A stretch of 64,000 nt of DNA from Candidatus Flexicrinis affinis. GTDB taxonomy: Bacteria > Chloroflexota > Anaerolineae > Aggregatilineales > Phototrophicaceae. The DNA lies in contig JADJWE010000001.1 of NCBI GenBank assembly GCA_016716525.1, positions 1,798,001 through 1,862,000 of the forward strand. Direction: 5' to 3'. This document shows, in pieces, positions 1 through 8,875 of this stretch. The notes under the pieces were generated by a model, which searched no databases, was not told the DNA's origin, and saw only the letters and a list, made by a program, of their open reading frames with translations. A program made the translations under genes and the position numbers. Each line of letters starts with the position of its first letter. Position 1 is the stretch's first letter.

Positions 1-329
1 ATGACTTTGAGACCAAGCTGTGCCACCAAGTGCACATCGCCCTCGGACAGCTCGCTGAGTGTGCCGCTGCGGTAGATCCGCCCCCACCGGACGCGCTTGC
101 CATTTGCCGCAGGGTATCCGCCGATGTCGCGCAGATTTACTGCCGTTGCAATAGGTAGGAATCGGTCGTGAGATGCGCCGGTAGAGTCGAGCAGCCAGTC
201 AGGGTTCTGTGGGAGTGTCAGTGCATCGGGGTTAATGCGGGCGTGGCGGCGGCGGATAGACCGGCGGTACAGCAGCCATACGGCGGCCAGTCCCATCGCC
301 AGCACAAGAATCACAATAACGGCGGGCAC
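1..329 (-). CDS. Membrane-anchored tyrosine phosphatase, C-terminal part cut off by window edge
   Basis: Only the first 109 codons are in the window. From a GTG at 329 the protein opens with one hydrophobic segment (residues 2-21), an Arg-rich stretch (22-31), and then NLRDIGGY (65-72) followed by GRIYRSGTLSELS. That combination is the N-terminal signature of the Y_phosphatase3 family (PF13350-type tyrosine/serine phosphatases, which dephosphorylate phospho-amino acids or phosphoinositides). The catalytic HCxxGxxR loop would lie outside the window, so activity cannot be judged. The start codon is uncertain because no strong Shine-Dalgarno is visible. A TATAAT box on the same strand (375-380) could be its -10. 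It is divergent from the nitroreductase gene. The family call rests on one motif and is fairly secure. Confidence 0.72.
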   Translation of the reverse strand, partial: MPAVIVILVLAMGLAAVWLLYRRSIRRRHARINPDALTLPQNPDWLLDSTGASHDRFLPIATAVNLRDIGGYPAANGKRVRWGRIYRSGTLSELSEGDVHLVAQLGLKV

Positions 330-433
330 GTGCTTTGTTCTCGCTTCGCAGTGTAGTATAGGCCAGAAGCAGCCATTATATCGCGGTCGCCGGCAGATGG
401 GTTGCATCCGGGAGCGACCCGATCGAGGGACCG

Positions 434-1144
434 ATGAACGACTCGCCGTACCGCCCCATGCCTCTCGACTACGAGCGCCTCAGCGAGGACGAGGCCCGTG
501 AGCGCAGCAAGCATTACGTGCAGGCGATGCTCAAGCGCAGGACTGTGCGCGATTTCTCCACGCGGCCGGTGCCGCGTGACTTGATCGACAACGCAATCGT
601 GGCCGCCAACAGCGCGCCGTCCGGTGCGAATCAACAGCCGTGGACGTTCGCCGTCATTACCGATCCCGCACTGAAGGCGAAGATTCGAGACGCGGCCGAG
701 GCCGAAGAACGCGAAAACTACGGCCGGCGGATGAGTGACGAGTGGAAGGCGGCGTTGGCGCACATCGGCACCACGTGGGAGAAGCCACATCTGACCGACG
801 CGCCTGTGCTGATCGTGGTTTTCGCGCAGAGCTACGGACGCGCTGTCGATCCGATCACCGGAGCCGAGTCCCAGATCAAGCACTACTACGTGGCAGAGTC
901 GGTCGGAATCGCGGTCGGGATGCTGTTGTCGGCGCTGCACCTCGCCGGGCTGGCGACGCTCACCCACACGCCGAGTCCGATGGGCTTTCTCGCTGACCTC
1001 CTTCGTCGCCCCTCGAACGAGCGTGCCTACGTGCTCATACCCGTTGGCTACCCCGCCGAGGACGCCGTCGTGCCGACGCTCACAAAGAAGTCCCTCGCGG
1101 ATGTCATGGTACGTTTCGATCCAAATGAACCCTCGGATGCGTAA
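434..1144 (+). CDS. Nitroreductase-family flavoprotein, iodotyrosine deiodinase-like
   Basis: A 236-residue FMN-dependent nitroreductase-fold protein. The N-terminal RRTVRDFS (around residues 36-43) and SAPSGANQQPW (around 64-74) are the usual FMN-contacting motifs. The second half carries ESVGIAVGMLLSALHLAGL and THTPSPMGFL, followed by RPSNERAYVLIPVGYP. This set matches the iodotyrosine deiodinase/BluB-side subgroup of nitroreductases better than the NfsA or NfnB type. The likely role is FMN-dependent reduction of a halogenated or nitro-aromatic or quinone-like compound in the cytosol; the substrate cannot be read from sequence. GAGGG lies just upstream of the ATG. The downstream DUF3179 gene may be coupled, since an alternative start overlaps this stop codon. 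MhqO- and MhqD-like genes lie about 3 kb further on. Confidence 0.82.
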   Translation: MNDSPYRPMPLDYERLSEDEARERSKHYVQAMLKRRTVRDFSTRPVPRDLIDNAIVAANSAPSGANQQPWTFAVITDPALKAKIRDAAEAEERENYGRRMSDEWKAALAHIGTTWEKPHLTDAPVLIVVFAQSYGRAVDPITGAESQIKHYYVAESVGIAVGMLLSALHLAGLATLTHTPSPMGFLADLLRRPSNERAYVLIPVGYPAEDAVVPTLTKKSLADVMVRFDPNEPSDA

Positions 1145-1178
1145 TTGGTTGCGACGATACATCACCGTCGAGGTCCTC

Positions 1179-2330
1179 ATGGTTCGGCTTGTCGTAGGTC
1201 TCTTGTTGCTAATCCTGAATTCGTCGAGTCCTGCGGGAGTGAGAGCGCAGTCCGACTGCGACCCGCTCGTCGACGGACGTGCACGCTTTCCGATCAGCTA
1301 CTGGGAATTGACCGATTTCTGCTTGACCTCGGTCGATCTCTCCGAGATCATTTCGGGCGGACCGCCGCCGGACGGCATTCCTCCGATCGACAACCCGCAG
1401 TTCGAGACGATCGAGCAAGCGTCGTCGTGGCTGGAGGACCGCAGCCCTGTCATTGCGCTCGAGGTAGACGGCGACGCCCGCGCCTATCCGCTTGCCATTC
1501 TAACGTGGCACGAAATCGTCAACGACGAGGTAGGCGGTGTGCCGGTCGCGGTGACGTTCTGCCCGCTGTGCAACGCCGGTCTTGTGTTCGAACGCACCGT
1601 GAGCGGCGAGGTGCTGCGGTTCGGCGTGAGTGGTCTGCTCCGTAACAGCGATATGATCATGTGGGACGACGCAACGCAGTCCTTTTGGCAGCAGTTGACC
1701 GGAGAGGGCATTGTCGGCGCGTTTACCGGAACGCGGCTGGCCGAACGCCCGAGCACGATGACCAGCTTCGGGGCGTTTGCGGCTCGCTATCCGGACGGCA
1801 CGGTTCTCTCGCGCGAAACGGGCGTCTTCCGCGATTATGGGCGCAACCCGTACACGGGGTATGACTCGAGCACGGTACCGTTCCTGTACAGCGGTGACCT
1901 CGACGACCGTCTGCCGCCAATGGCGCGCGTGCTTGGCTTCCGGCTCGGCCAGTCTGCGGTGGCATACGATTTGGACACGCTGGCCGAGGTCTTCGTAATC
2001 AACGATGATGTCGAGGGCATTCCGGTGGCCGCGTTCTGGCAGCCCGGGGTCGCAAGCGCGCTCGACGCGACGGCCATCGACGACTCGCGCGATGTCGGTA
2101 TGGCAGCCCTCTACGACCGGCAGGTCGGCGACACCGTACTGACGTTTACGGCCGGCGAAAACGGCGCTATCACGGACGAGCAGACCGGATCGACTTGGGA
2201 CTTCTTCGGCACCGCGACCAGCGGCGAGCTGGCCGGCACGCAGCTCAACCAGCTGCTGGCCGCGCCGCACTTTTGGTTCGCGTGGTCGGCGTTTTTTCCT
2301 GAGACGACGCTGTATACTCTAGTCGAGTAG
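1179..2330 (+). CDS. DUF3179 domain-containing secreted protein
   Basis: A 383-residue protein with an N-terminal signal peptide (hydrophobic VVGLLLLIL, then cleavage near VRAQS). The core has VAVTFCPLCNAGLVFER (around residues 124-140) and SGLLRNSDMIMWDD (around 150-163), the hallmark block of DUF3179 with its paired cysteines. I chose the ATG at 1179 because GAGG lies just upstream and a compact signal peptide follows. An ATG at 1137, overlapping the nitroreductase stop, would only lengthen the n-region. Function is unknown for the family; it is exported and the CPLC pair suggests a redox or metal role, which is inference. It sits between a nitroreductase and a TauE-type exporter, all on the plus strand. 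Confidence 0.85.
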   Translation: MVRLVVGLLLLILNSSSPAGVRAQSDCDPLVDGRARFPISYWELTDFCLTSVDLSEIISGGPPPDGIPPIDNPQFETIEQASSWLEDRSPVIALEVDGDARAYPLAILTWHEIVNDEVGGVPVAVTFCPLCNAGLVFERTVSGEVLRFGVSGLLRNSDMIMWDDATQSFWQQLTGEGIVGAFTGTRLAERPSTMTSFGAFAARYPDGTVLSRETGVFRDYGRNPYTGYDSSTVPFLYSGDLDDRLPPMARVLGFRLGQSAVAYDLDTLAEVFVINDDVEGIPVAAFWQPGVASALDATAIDDSRDVGMAALYDRQVGDTVLTFTAGENGAITDEQTGSTWDFFGTATSGELAGTQLNQLLAAPHFWFAWSAFFPETTLYTLVE

Positions 2331-2407
2331 CGTCGGAATCGGCTCGGCCGGCCTGCCCGACGTCGGACGCGTGCCTGTCTTACCTCACCAATCGAAAGGC
2401 ATCCCCC

Positions 2408-3121
2408 GTGCCGGACACGGTGGTCGTCGCGCTGATCATGATCCTCGCGGGGCTGATTCAAGGGCTGACCGGGTTCGGTTCGGCGCTCTTCTCAATGCCT
2501 ATCCTCGTACAGATGCTCGGCATCGCCGTCGCCGCGCCGATGTTTGCGTTCGCGGTGTTCGCCTCCGAAGTCACGATGATCACACGCTATCGACATTCGT
2601 TTTCAGTGGGCCGCGTGTGGCGCTTGGTGGCGGCCTCTGTCCTCATGATTCCGGTGGGATCGGTATTCGGCCCTCGCCTGCCCGATGGCCTGATGCTGGC
2701 GATTCTCGGCGTCGTCGTTGCCGGATACGGCGCGTATTCGCTGCTTCGCCCAAGCATGCCGCATCTCGCAGACCCGCGCTGGGGCTATCTCTTCGGCGGC
2801 GCGGCGGGGTTGTTGAGCGGCGCATACAATACCGGCGGGCCGCCCTACGTCATCTACGGGACGACGCAAGGTTGGACTCCCAGCGAGTTCAAGGCCAGCA
2901 TACAAGGCGCCTTCATCGTCAATACCCCGATCGTGATCTTCTCCCACCTGCTCAACGGACGCTATACGCCTCAGGTCTTCGAGGTGGCGATCGTGGCGAC
3001 TGTAGCGATGTTGTGCGGGTTGTTGATCGGCATGTGGCTGGACCGATTCGTTAGCCCGCAGGGTTTTCGGCGCGCGGTGCAGATTGCGCTCGTCGTGTTG
3101 GGACTGTCGTTGATCTTTTGA
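2408..3121 (+). CDS. Sulfite exporter TauE/SafE family membrane protein
   Basis: A 237-residue integral membrane protein of TauE/SafE type. The opening VALIMILAGLIQGLTGFGSA is the family's N-terminal repeat, and the motif recurs in the second half as GGAAGLLSGAYNTGGPPYV (around residues 135-153). About seven or eight hydrophobic segments are visible, with the usual length for the family. These proteins export sulfite, sulfonates or other small organosulfur or carboxylate anions, but the substrate here is not determinable. Translation starts at a GTG (2408) after AAAGGC. The gene ends 17 bp before pgl, so the two are probably co-transcribed, although no functional link is obvious. Confidence 0.85.
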   Translation: MPDTVVVALIMILAGLIQGLTGFGSALFSMPILVQMLGIAVAAPMFAFAVFASEVTMITRYRHSFSVGRVWRLVAASVLMIPVGSVFGPRLPDGLMLAILGVVVAGYGAYSLLRPSMPHLADPRWGYLFGGAAGLLSGAYNTGGPPYVIYGTTQGWTPSEFKASIQGAFIVNTPIVIFSHLLNGRYTPQVFEVAIVATVAMLCGLLIGMWLDRFVSPQGFRRAVQIALVVLGLSLIF

Positions 3122-3138
3122 TGACCACAGGAGGCCGT

Positions 3139-3879
3139 ATGCGTGTCGAAATCTTGGCTGAAAGCCGCGACGTCTCGGTTGCTGCGGCAGACGCATTCCT
3201 CGATGCAGCCCGCGACGCGCGTCGCGAGGGCCGGCCGCTGGCTTGGGTACTTTCCGGCGGAACGACGCCGCTCGGGGCGTACGCGTTGATCGCCGAACAG
3301 GCTGATGCGCTCGACTGGTCGGCAATCGACGTGTTCTTCGGCGACGAGCGCTGCGTGCCGCCCGATCATACGGATAGCAACTTTGGCGCGGCGAACGGTG
3401 TACTGCTGAAGAGAATTGCCGGCCTTGGCGCGCGCGTTCACCGCATTCGAGGCGAGATCAACCCGGTCGATGCCGCCGCAGAATACGATCGTCTGGTGCG
3501 CGATTTCGCGGCGACGCGCCAAAGCCCGGTGTTCGACCTCGTGTTTCTTGGCATGGGCGGCGACGGCCATACCGCCTCATTGTTCCCGGACTCGATTGCG
3601 ATCCGTGAAAACGAGATGTGGGCGATACCGGCGCATTCCGCCGCGCTCGACTCATGGCGCGTAACGATGACGCCTGCCGCATTGTCGGAAGCTCGGCAAG
3701 TCGTCTTTCTCGTCACCGGAAGTGGCAAGGCCGACGCGCTCGTTCACACCCTCGAAGGCCCGCGCGACATCAACCGATTCCCGGCGCAGGCAATCGCGCC
3801 TCGAAACGGTAACGTGCGGTGGATCGTGGACAGCTACGCGGCAAGCAAGCTGCGCGGGACATATCAATCATTAACGTAA
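3139..3879 (+). CDS. pgl: 6-phosphogluconolactonase
   Basis: A 246-residue DevB-type 6-phosphogluconolactonase, which hydrolyses 6-phosphoglucono-1,5-lactone in the oxidative pentose phosphate pathway. Visible motifs are WVLSGGTTPLGAY (residues 35-47), DVFFGDERCVP (64-74) with the conserved DER, and LVFLGMGGDGHTASLFP (141-157), the active-site loop. I set the start at ATG 3139 because a perfect AGGAGG (3129-3134) sits five bases upstream; an upstream in-frame TTG would only add residues overlapping the TauE stop. zwf and gnd lie about 5-6 kb downstream, so the whole oxidative branch is encoded in this window. A GACGCT/AGCGTC hairpin follows the gene. Confidence 0.93.
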   Translation: MRVEILAESRDVSVAAADAFLDAARDARREGRPLAWVLSGGTTPLGAYALIAEQADALDWSAIDVFFGDERCVPPDHTDSNFGAANGVLLKRIAGLGARVHRIRGEINPVDAAAEYDRLVRDFAATRQSPVFDLVFLGMGGDGHTASLFPDSIAIRENEMWAIPAHSAALDSWRVTMTPAALSEARQVVFLVTGSGKADALVHTLEGPRDINRFPAQAIAPRNGNVRWIVDSYAASKLRGTYQSLT

Positions 3880-3885
3880 GCGGCT

Positions 3886-3904
3886 GACGCTGCGCAGCGT
3901 CGTT
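3886..3904 (+). terminator. Palindromic hairpin after pgl
   Basis: A perfect 16-bp palindrome GACGCTGCGCAGCGTC begins seven bases after the pgl stop and is followed by GTTTACC. It could form a short stem with a GCGC loop and a weak U tract. It is a plausible weak terminator between pgl and the dioxygenase gene; expression data would be needed to tell termination from simple read-through. Confidence 0.35.
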
Positions 3905-3947
3905 TACCGTATCCGGTACGATGCTTAGCACAGGGAACATCGCTGAC

Positions 3948-5003
3948 ATGACCGTGGTCGGCCTTCACCACATTACGCTCGTCGCGCGTGATATGCAGCG
4001 CACGATCGACTTCTACACGCAGATTCTCGGCCTGAACGTCGTCAAGCAGACCGTCAACTTTGACGATCCGTCAAGCTATCACATCTATTTCGGAGACAGC
4101 ACCGGCCGGCCGGGAACGGTTGTCACGTATTTCGAGTGGCCGGAAGCGCCGAAAGGCGCGCATGGCATCGGCGGGACGCATCACTACGCGATGAGCGTTC
4201 AAGACCGGTCGGTGCTGCTCAAGTGGAAACGCCGCCTGACCGACCTCGGCATCGAGGTGCGCGGTCCATTCGACCGGACGTACTTCGAGTCGATCTATTT
4301 CGACGATCCCGATGGGGTCATCATCGAGCTGGCGACAGCGGGCCCGGGCTTTGGCGTGGACGAACCGCTGGACGCGCTGGGCCAGATCGAGCAGCGACCG
4401 CCGCTTGATGTCACGGCGCAGGGCCGCGACAACGAGACCATCGCCGCCGAGACGTGGCCTGAGCCGGTCGAAGGCATCGAACCCGATATGACCCTGTCAT
4501 CCGGCATGCACCACATCACCGCCATCGGCGCCGACATTCACCGGACCCATGCGTTCTTCGGCGAACTGCTCGGCCTACGCCTCGTCAAGCAAACGATTAA
4601 CTTCGACGATCCAAACAGCAAACACTGGTATTGGAGCACTGCCGCCGACGGTCAGCCGGGCACGCTCATCACGTACTTCGAGCGCGATCCGAAGAAGACC
4701 CGCATCGCGCGGCTCGGCGTTGGCCATACGCACCATTTCGCGCTCGCCGTGTCCGATGAGGACTCGCTGCTGGCGTGGCGGGCAAGGCTGGTCGACGCCG
4801 GATTGACCGTATCGCCCGTACGCGATCGCACATATTTCAAGAGCATCTACACGAAGGACCCCGACGGGCAAATCGTCGAGCTGGCGACGCTGGGCCCGGG
4901 GTTCATGGTCGATGAGCCGGCCGAATCGCTCGGCACTTCGCTGCTGCTCCCGCCGCACGTCGATCCCGCGGCTGTGGCGACTCCGGCGCTTCGAGTCCGC
5001 TAG
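3948..5003 (+). CDS. Two-domain VOC ring-cleaving dioxygenase (MhqO-like)
   Basis: A 351-residue protein made of two vicinal-oxygen-chelate modules. Module 1 (residues about 4-135) starts VVGLHHITLVARDMQRTIDFY and ends with YFDDPDGVIIEL. Module 2 (about 180-315) repeats the pattern as MHHITAIGADIHRTHAFFGE and YTKDPDGQIVELA. Each module has the metal-ligand His at its start (LHHIT, MHHIT) and Glu near its end (IIEL, IVEL). This matches the MhqO/YkcA/CatE-like ring-cleaving dioxygenases, which open catechols or hydroquinones. ATG 3948 is preferred because AGGGAA lies upstream; an in-frame ATG at 3921 has no ribosome binding site. The next gene is an MhqD-like hydrolase 13 bp away, the same pairing as in the Bacillus mhq quinone-resistance operon. 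Confidence 0.8.
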   Translation: MTVVGLHHITLVARDMQRTIDFYTQILGLNVVKQTVNFDDPSSYHIYFGDSTGRPGTVVTYFEWPEAPKGAHGIGGTHHYAMSVQDRSVLLKWKRRLTDLGIEVRGPFDRTYFESIYFDDPDGVIIELATAGPGFGVDEPLDALGQIEQRPPLDVTAQGRDNETIAAETWPEPVEGIEPDMTLSSGMHHITAIGADIHRTHAFFGELLGLRLVKQTINFDDPNSKHWYWSTAADGQPGTLITYFERDPKKTRIARLGVGHTHHFALAVSDEDSLLAWRARLVDAGLTVSPVRDRTYFKSIYTKDPDGQIVELATLGPGFMVDEPAESLGTSLLLPPHVDPAAVATPALRVR

Positions 5004-5016
5004 ACAAGGAGACACT

Positions 5017-5673
5017 ATGCTTTCAGTGAACGACCCGCACGGCAGCATCGAAGTCCTGCACACCGGTGCACCGATCGAGTCCGCCAACCGTGCGCTGATC
5101 CTGATTCACGGGCGCGGTTCGACGGCCCGCGAAATCCTGACGCTCGCGCCTGAATTTGCGGTCGCGGACTTCGCTGTCCTCGCGCCGCAAGCCACTGGTA
5201 ACGTGTGGTATCCGCAGCGGTTCATGCGCCCAGTCGAGGAGAACGAGCCATACTTGTCGTCGGCGCTCGCGGCGGTTGACCGCCTTGTGCAGCATCTCGG
5301 CGACAACGGCATACCGCCCGAACGCATCGCGATCGGCGGATTCTCACAGGGCGCGTGCTTGACGACCGAATACGCCGCCCGGCATCCGCGGCGGTACGGG
5401 GCAATACTGGCATTCAGCGGCGGGCTAATCGGTGACGCAAACAAACCGCTGCCGATCCACCATCCCGGCACGCCACTGGCCGGGACGCCCGTGTTCATCG
5501 GGTGCAGCGACGTGGACAGCCACATTCCAATCGAACGGGTCGATGAGACGGCCAGCATCCTGAGCACGATGGGCGGTGAGGTCGACAAGCGCATCTACCC
5601 GGGTATGGGTCACACGATCAATCAGGACGAGATCGAGGCTGCGGCGGCGCTCTTAAACGCGGTAGGGCGTTAG
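5017..5673 (+). CDS. Alpha/beta hydrolase, phospholipase/carboxylesterase family (MhqD-like)
   Basis: A 218-residue serine hydrolase of the phospholipase/carboxylesterase family. The oxyanion motif LILIHGRGST (around residues 28-37), the nucleophile elbow IGGFSQGACLT (GFSQG), the acidic segment GCSDVDSHIP and the C-terminal GMGHTI give a complete Ser-Asp-His triad. AAGGAGA lies five bases before the ATG. It directly follows the VOC dioxygenase (13-bp gap), and in Firmicutes the MhqO/MhqD pair acts on quinone or catechol breakdown products. The name here is by family and neighbourhood, and the substrate is inferred. It appears to be cytosolic, with no signal peptide. Confidence 0.82.
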   Translation: MLSVNDPHGSIEVLHTGAPIESANRALILIHGRGSTAREILTLAPEFAVADFAVLAPQATGNVWYPQRFMRPVEENEPYLSSALAAVDRLVQHLGDNGIPPERIAIGGFSQGACLTTEYAARHPRRYGAILAFSGGLIGDANKPLPIHHPGTPLAGTPVFIGCSDVDSHIPIERVDETASILSTMGGEVDKRIYPGMGHTINQDEIEAAAALLNAVGR

Positions 5674-5684
5674 AAGGGCTGCGC

Positions 5685-6020
5685 ATGAGCCTCGCGCAGC
5701 GCATTGCGGACGAGATGACGGTTCTTCCGGGTGTATCGGCCGAGCCGCACCGATTCGGCGGGGTCGAGTTCCGGGTCAACGGGCGCGAGATCGGGCATCT
5801 CCACGGCGACTCGTGGGCCGATATCCCCTTCCCCAAGCGGGTGCGCGACAAGCTGGTTGCCGAGGGTCGCGCCGAAGTCCATCACTTGCTGAAGGACACC
5901 GGCTGGATCAGTTTCTATGTTCGCAAACACGCCGATGGTGATCGTCTACTCGCCCTGCTGATGTTGAACTACCGCATCATCACGAATCGCCGGCAAGCTT
6001 TGGCGGAGTTCGGCGGATAG
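5685..6020 (+). CDS. Luciferase-domain (DUF5519) small protein
   Basis: A 111-residue protein matching the short DUF5519 or luciferase-domain family. Typical features are an N-terminal helix, a central GREIGHLHGDSWADIPFPKRVRD block and a C-terminal HHLLKDTGWISFYVR, where His-His and GW(I/V)(S/T) are conserved. The name comes from a domain shared with beetle/Renilla-type annotations and does not imply light emission. GAAGGG precedes the ATG and the gene is 11 bp after the hydrolase, so it belongs to the same transcription unit. The molecular function is unknown. Confidence 0.72.
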   Translation: MSLAQRIADEMTVLPGVSAEPHRFGGVEFRVNGREIGHLHGDSWADIPFPKRVRDKLVAEGRAEVHHLLKDTGWISFYVRKHADGDRLLALLMLNYRIITNRRQALAEFGG

Positions 6021-6116
6021 GGCTGAGCAAGCCTCTCATGACTGAACTTTCCTGACCCCTTGACAACTCCTGATTTCGAGCATAACGTGGGTGCTTGGCG
6101 ACATGGAGGTACAGCA

Positions 6117-7133
6117 ATGGAGAGCGAAACCGTGCAGACGGTCCAAAAGGACGTCAACCTGCGGCCAATGACCATGTCGGACTTTCCCGACGTTCATCGG
6201 CTAATCTGCGAGTTTGATCTGTCCTCAATCGGGCATGCCGGACTCTCGTTGGAGGATGTGCGCGATGACTGGTTGGGCCGGGCGCGCTTCGAGCTGGAGC
6301 GCGACGCGATCGTCGTCACCACGCAAGGCGGAGAGATCGTCGGGTTCACCGCCGTTTTTGAGTACCGTGACCCGCCAGTTCGCCCGTTCATGTGGGGAAT
6401 CGTCGCGCCGCAGTACCGCGGACAGGGAATCGGCGCCCGCCTGATCGAATGGTCGATCGATCGGGCACGCAAGGCAGTTCCTCACGTCCCTGACGAGGCA
6501 CGCGTGGTCCTTCAAGCGACGGCGTTTGGCGCGCACGATTTCACCAAGCACGCGCTCAAGCGGCATGGCTTCTACTATGCCGGATCGTTCTACGCGATGC
6601 GGATCACGTTCGATGCTGCTCCTGAGCCGGCGACCTTCCCCGAAGGCATCCGCCTGATCACGTATGCCGACCGGCCCGACCCGCGCATGTTCGCCTATGT
6701 CTACGGTCACAGCTTCGCCGACCATCGGGGTTGGCTCGTCAAGTGGACGATGGAACACCCGCTCCATCGCGTAAACGACATGCTGTCATGGCCGGACACC
6801 GACCCCAACTTGATCTTCTTCCTCATGGACGGCGATCTACCGGTTGGTCTGCTTACCGTTCATCCATCGGACGAGGACGACCCCGACTACGCCAACACAC
6901 ATTGGTTGGCGATCATGCCGGGCTACCGGCGCCAAGGGTTGGCGCGTCAGCTGTTGCAGCATGCTTTTGTGACCGCGCACGCGCTTGGCAAAAAGGGCCT
7001 GACGCTCAACGTCGACGCCAGCAGCCTCACCAACGCTGTGCGGCTTTACGAAAGCGCGGGAATGCACGCGAAATACCAGTGGGACGCCTATCACCTCGAA
7101 CTGCGCCCCGGGATCGAGTACACCCGGCAGTAA
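6117..7133 (+). CDS. Tandem GNAT-domain N-acetyltransferase
   Basis: A 338-residue protein with two GNAT folds. The N-terminal domain (about residues 12-155) has the acetyl-CoA loop VAPQYRGQGIGARLIEW. The C-terminal domain (about 175-330) has IMPGYRRQGLARQLLQHAF and the usual LNVDASSLTNAVRLYESAGM strand-helix. Both loops keep the (Q/R)xxGxG/A signature, so both sites could bind acetyl-CoA. The architecture resembles mycothiol synthase-like and other double-GNAT proteins; the substrate is not known. I chose ATG 6117 because GGAGG lies just upstream (about 6105-6110) rather than the TTG at 6060. It ends 9 bp before the convergent glpD. Confidence 0.83.
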   Translation: MESETVQTVQKDVNLRPMTMSDFPDVHRLICEFDLSSIGHAGLSLEDVRDDWLGRARFELERDAIVVTTQGGEIVGFTAVFEYRDPPVRPFMWGIVAPQYRGQGIGARLIEWSIDRARKAVPHVPDEARVVLQATAFGAHDFTKHALKRHGFYYAGSFYAMRITFDAAPEPATFPEGIRLITYADRPDPRMFAYVYGHSFADHRGWLVKWTMEHPLHRVNDMLSWPDTDPNLIFFLMDGDLPVGLLTVHPSDEDDPDYANTHWLAIMPGYRRQGLARQLLQHAFVTAHALGKKGLTLNVDASSLTNAVRLYESAGMHAKYQWDAYHLELRPGIEYTRQ

Positions 7134-7142
7134 AGCCTCTGC

Positions 7143-8829
7143 CTACACGGTCAGATCGTGCTTCTTCTTTAGGATCGCCGCTGCCCGCTCTATCTCGGCG
7201 GCGGTCCTGTCTTTGTCCCAACCGGTAACACCAGCGACGATGTGGCCGACCTCGACCAGTAGGTCGCGCGTGAATCCGCCGAGCCAGGCCATCACGGTAC
7301 GACGAAGCACGAGGTCGTCAAGATGCGTGATCTGCTCGGTCGCGGCAATCCATTCGATCTCGCGCTTTGTGTAGCCGGGATGGAACCGCAGCGGCGCATC
7401 CTCGCCATCCGCCATAAAGCCGGCGATATCACGCGCTGTCGTGCCGTAACGCTCGAACAACGTCTGCAGACGCTCGCGGTCGATATGAGTCTCGGCTTCC
7501 AGATCGGTGATCCACGCCTTCTCGTCCGTCGGGTAATCGCGCCCGCCCCCGAAGGCGATGTGTGTCGTCGATGCCTTGCGCTCGCGTCCGAGCCGGCTCA
7601 GAACGCGGTCTGCGGTCTGTTCGCTGAACGCACGGTACGACGTCCATTTGCCGCCAACGAGAGACAACGTCGGGAACGAGACTGCGCCGTCCGGCTCGGT
7701 AACCTGAATGTGATGATCGCGGCTTACGTTGCCGGTGAACCCCTTGTCGGCGGTAGGCAGAGGACGCACACCGCTGAACTTGAACACGATGTGCTCTTCG
7801 CTGACCGTGATTCCCGGCAGGATACGGTTCACCAGTTCGAGCATGTACTGTGTCTCTTCGGGCGTACACACCGCCTTGTCCGGGTCGTCGATCCGAATAT
7901 CGGTCGTGCCGACCATCACGCGGCCGTCGACAAACGGCAGGATCAGCACAATGCGGCCGTCTTTGTTCTCGAAGAAGAACTCGCCTCCGCTGCACGCCCG
8001 GTACAGCTCGGGATGATCGAGGATCAAGTGCGAGCCTTTCGTTCCGCCGATGAACTTCGACTCAATGCCCATCGATCGCATCGTGAAGTCGATCCACGGC
8101 CCCGCCGCATTGACGACGACCTTCGGCGTGAAGTCCAGCGTCTCCCCGGTCAGTTCATCGCGCAATTGCACGCTGTCCTTTGATGCGCCGACCGCCGACA
8201 CGTAGTTCAGCGCGATCGCCTGATCGGACACGCGCTCTGCTTCCTGTACCAGTTCGAGACAGATCCGCTCCGGGTACGGCATGTACGCGTCGTAGTACTG
8301 CGCCACGTACTTGACGTCCTCACGCAGGCCAGGGTACGTCTTGAGCGCCTCGTCACGGCCGAGAATGCGGTGAGTTGGCATCACACGGTAACTGCGCGCG
8401 AACCAGTCGTAGAAGATCAGGCCGATCTTAATCACGACTGCACCACGCTCGGACGGCTTCTCGCGAAGTCGTAGAAACTTGAGCGGCGCGTTGAACAAAC
8501 CACTGAACAGGTTGAAGATCGGAATGGAGGTCAGTAGCGGCTTGGAGTAGTGCGGGGCATTGCGCAGCATCAAGTTGCGTTCGGTCAGCGCTTCGCGCAC
8601 GAGCCGGAACTCGCCGTTCTCAAGGTAGCGGATGCCGCCGTGCAACATGTGGCTCGATGCGGCGCTGGCACCGGAACCATAGTCCGCCTTGTCAACCAGG
8701 GACGACATCTACGCCTTGATGGGCGAGATCGCGAAACGTGCCGATGCCGTTGATTCCCGCGCCAATCACGAGCACCGAGGCTTTGGGGTTCGCCTTGAGC
8801 CGATCCCACTTCTGCGTTCGAGACAGCAT
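7143..8829 (-). CDS. glpD: FAD-dependent glycerol-3-phosphate dehydrogenase, frameshifted near its N-terminus
   Basis: Oxidises glycerol 3-phosphate to dihydroxyacetone phosphate with FAD at the membrane. The true start is the ATG at 8829, with AGGAGG just upstream, opening MLSRTQKWDRLK and the dinucleotide fold VLVIGAGINGIGTFRD. At the GGG of 8699-8701 (CCC on the coding strand) the frame shifts. Removing one base restores GVDVV-LVDKADYGSGASAASSHMLHGGIRYLE, exactly the family order, followed by the FAD domain and the C-terminal DAO_C domain (about 560 residues in all). The uninterrupted part, 7143-8708, lacks the FAD-binding N-terminus and could not be active by itself. I read this as a sequence error or very recent mutation. 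It is divergent from gnd. glpK lies about 9 kb away, and no glpF is seen. Confidence 0.85.
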
Positions 8830-8869
8830 TGTTTCGCCTCCTGTGCGACGTACCTCACTGTATGTATTC

Positions 8870-8875
8870 ATTATA
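8870..8875 (-). promoter_or_regulatory. Possible -10 box for glpD
   Basis: TATAAT on the minus strand, 41 bp upstream of the glpD start and in the 187-bp divergent gap with gnd. I see no matching TTGACA 17 bp upstream, so it is either activator dependent or chance. Confidence 0.3.

Noticed and set aside
311..1180. Long minus-strand open frame of 289 codons opposite the nitroreductase gene
   Set aside because: It is antisense to a well-supported gene, is Arg/His-rich without any recognisable motif, and GC-rich DNA produces such shadows. Other long antisense frames (10070-11590, 13046-14035, 34141-35412) are rejected for the same reason.
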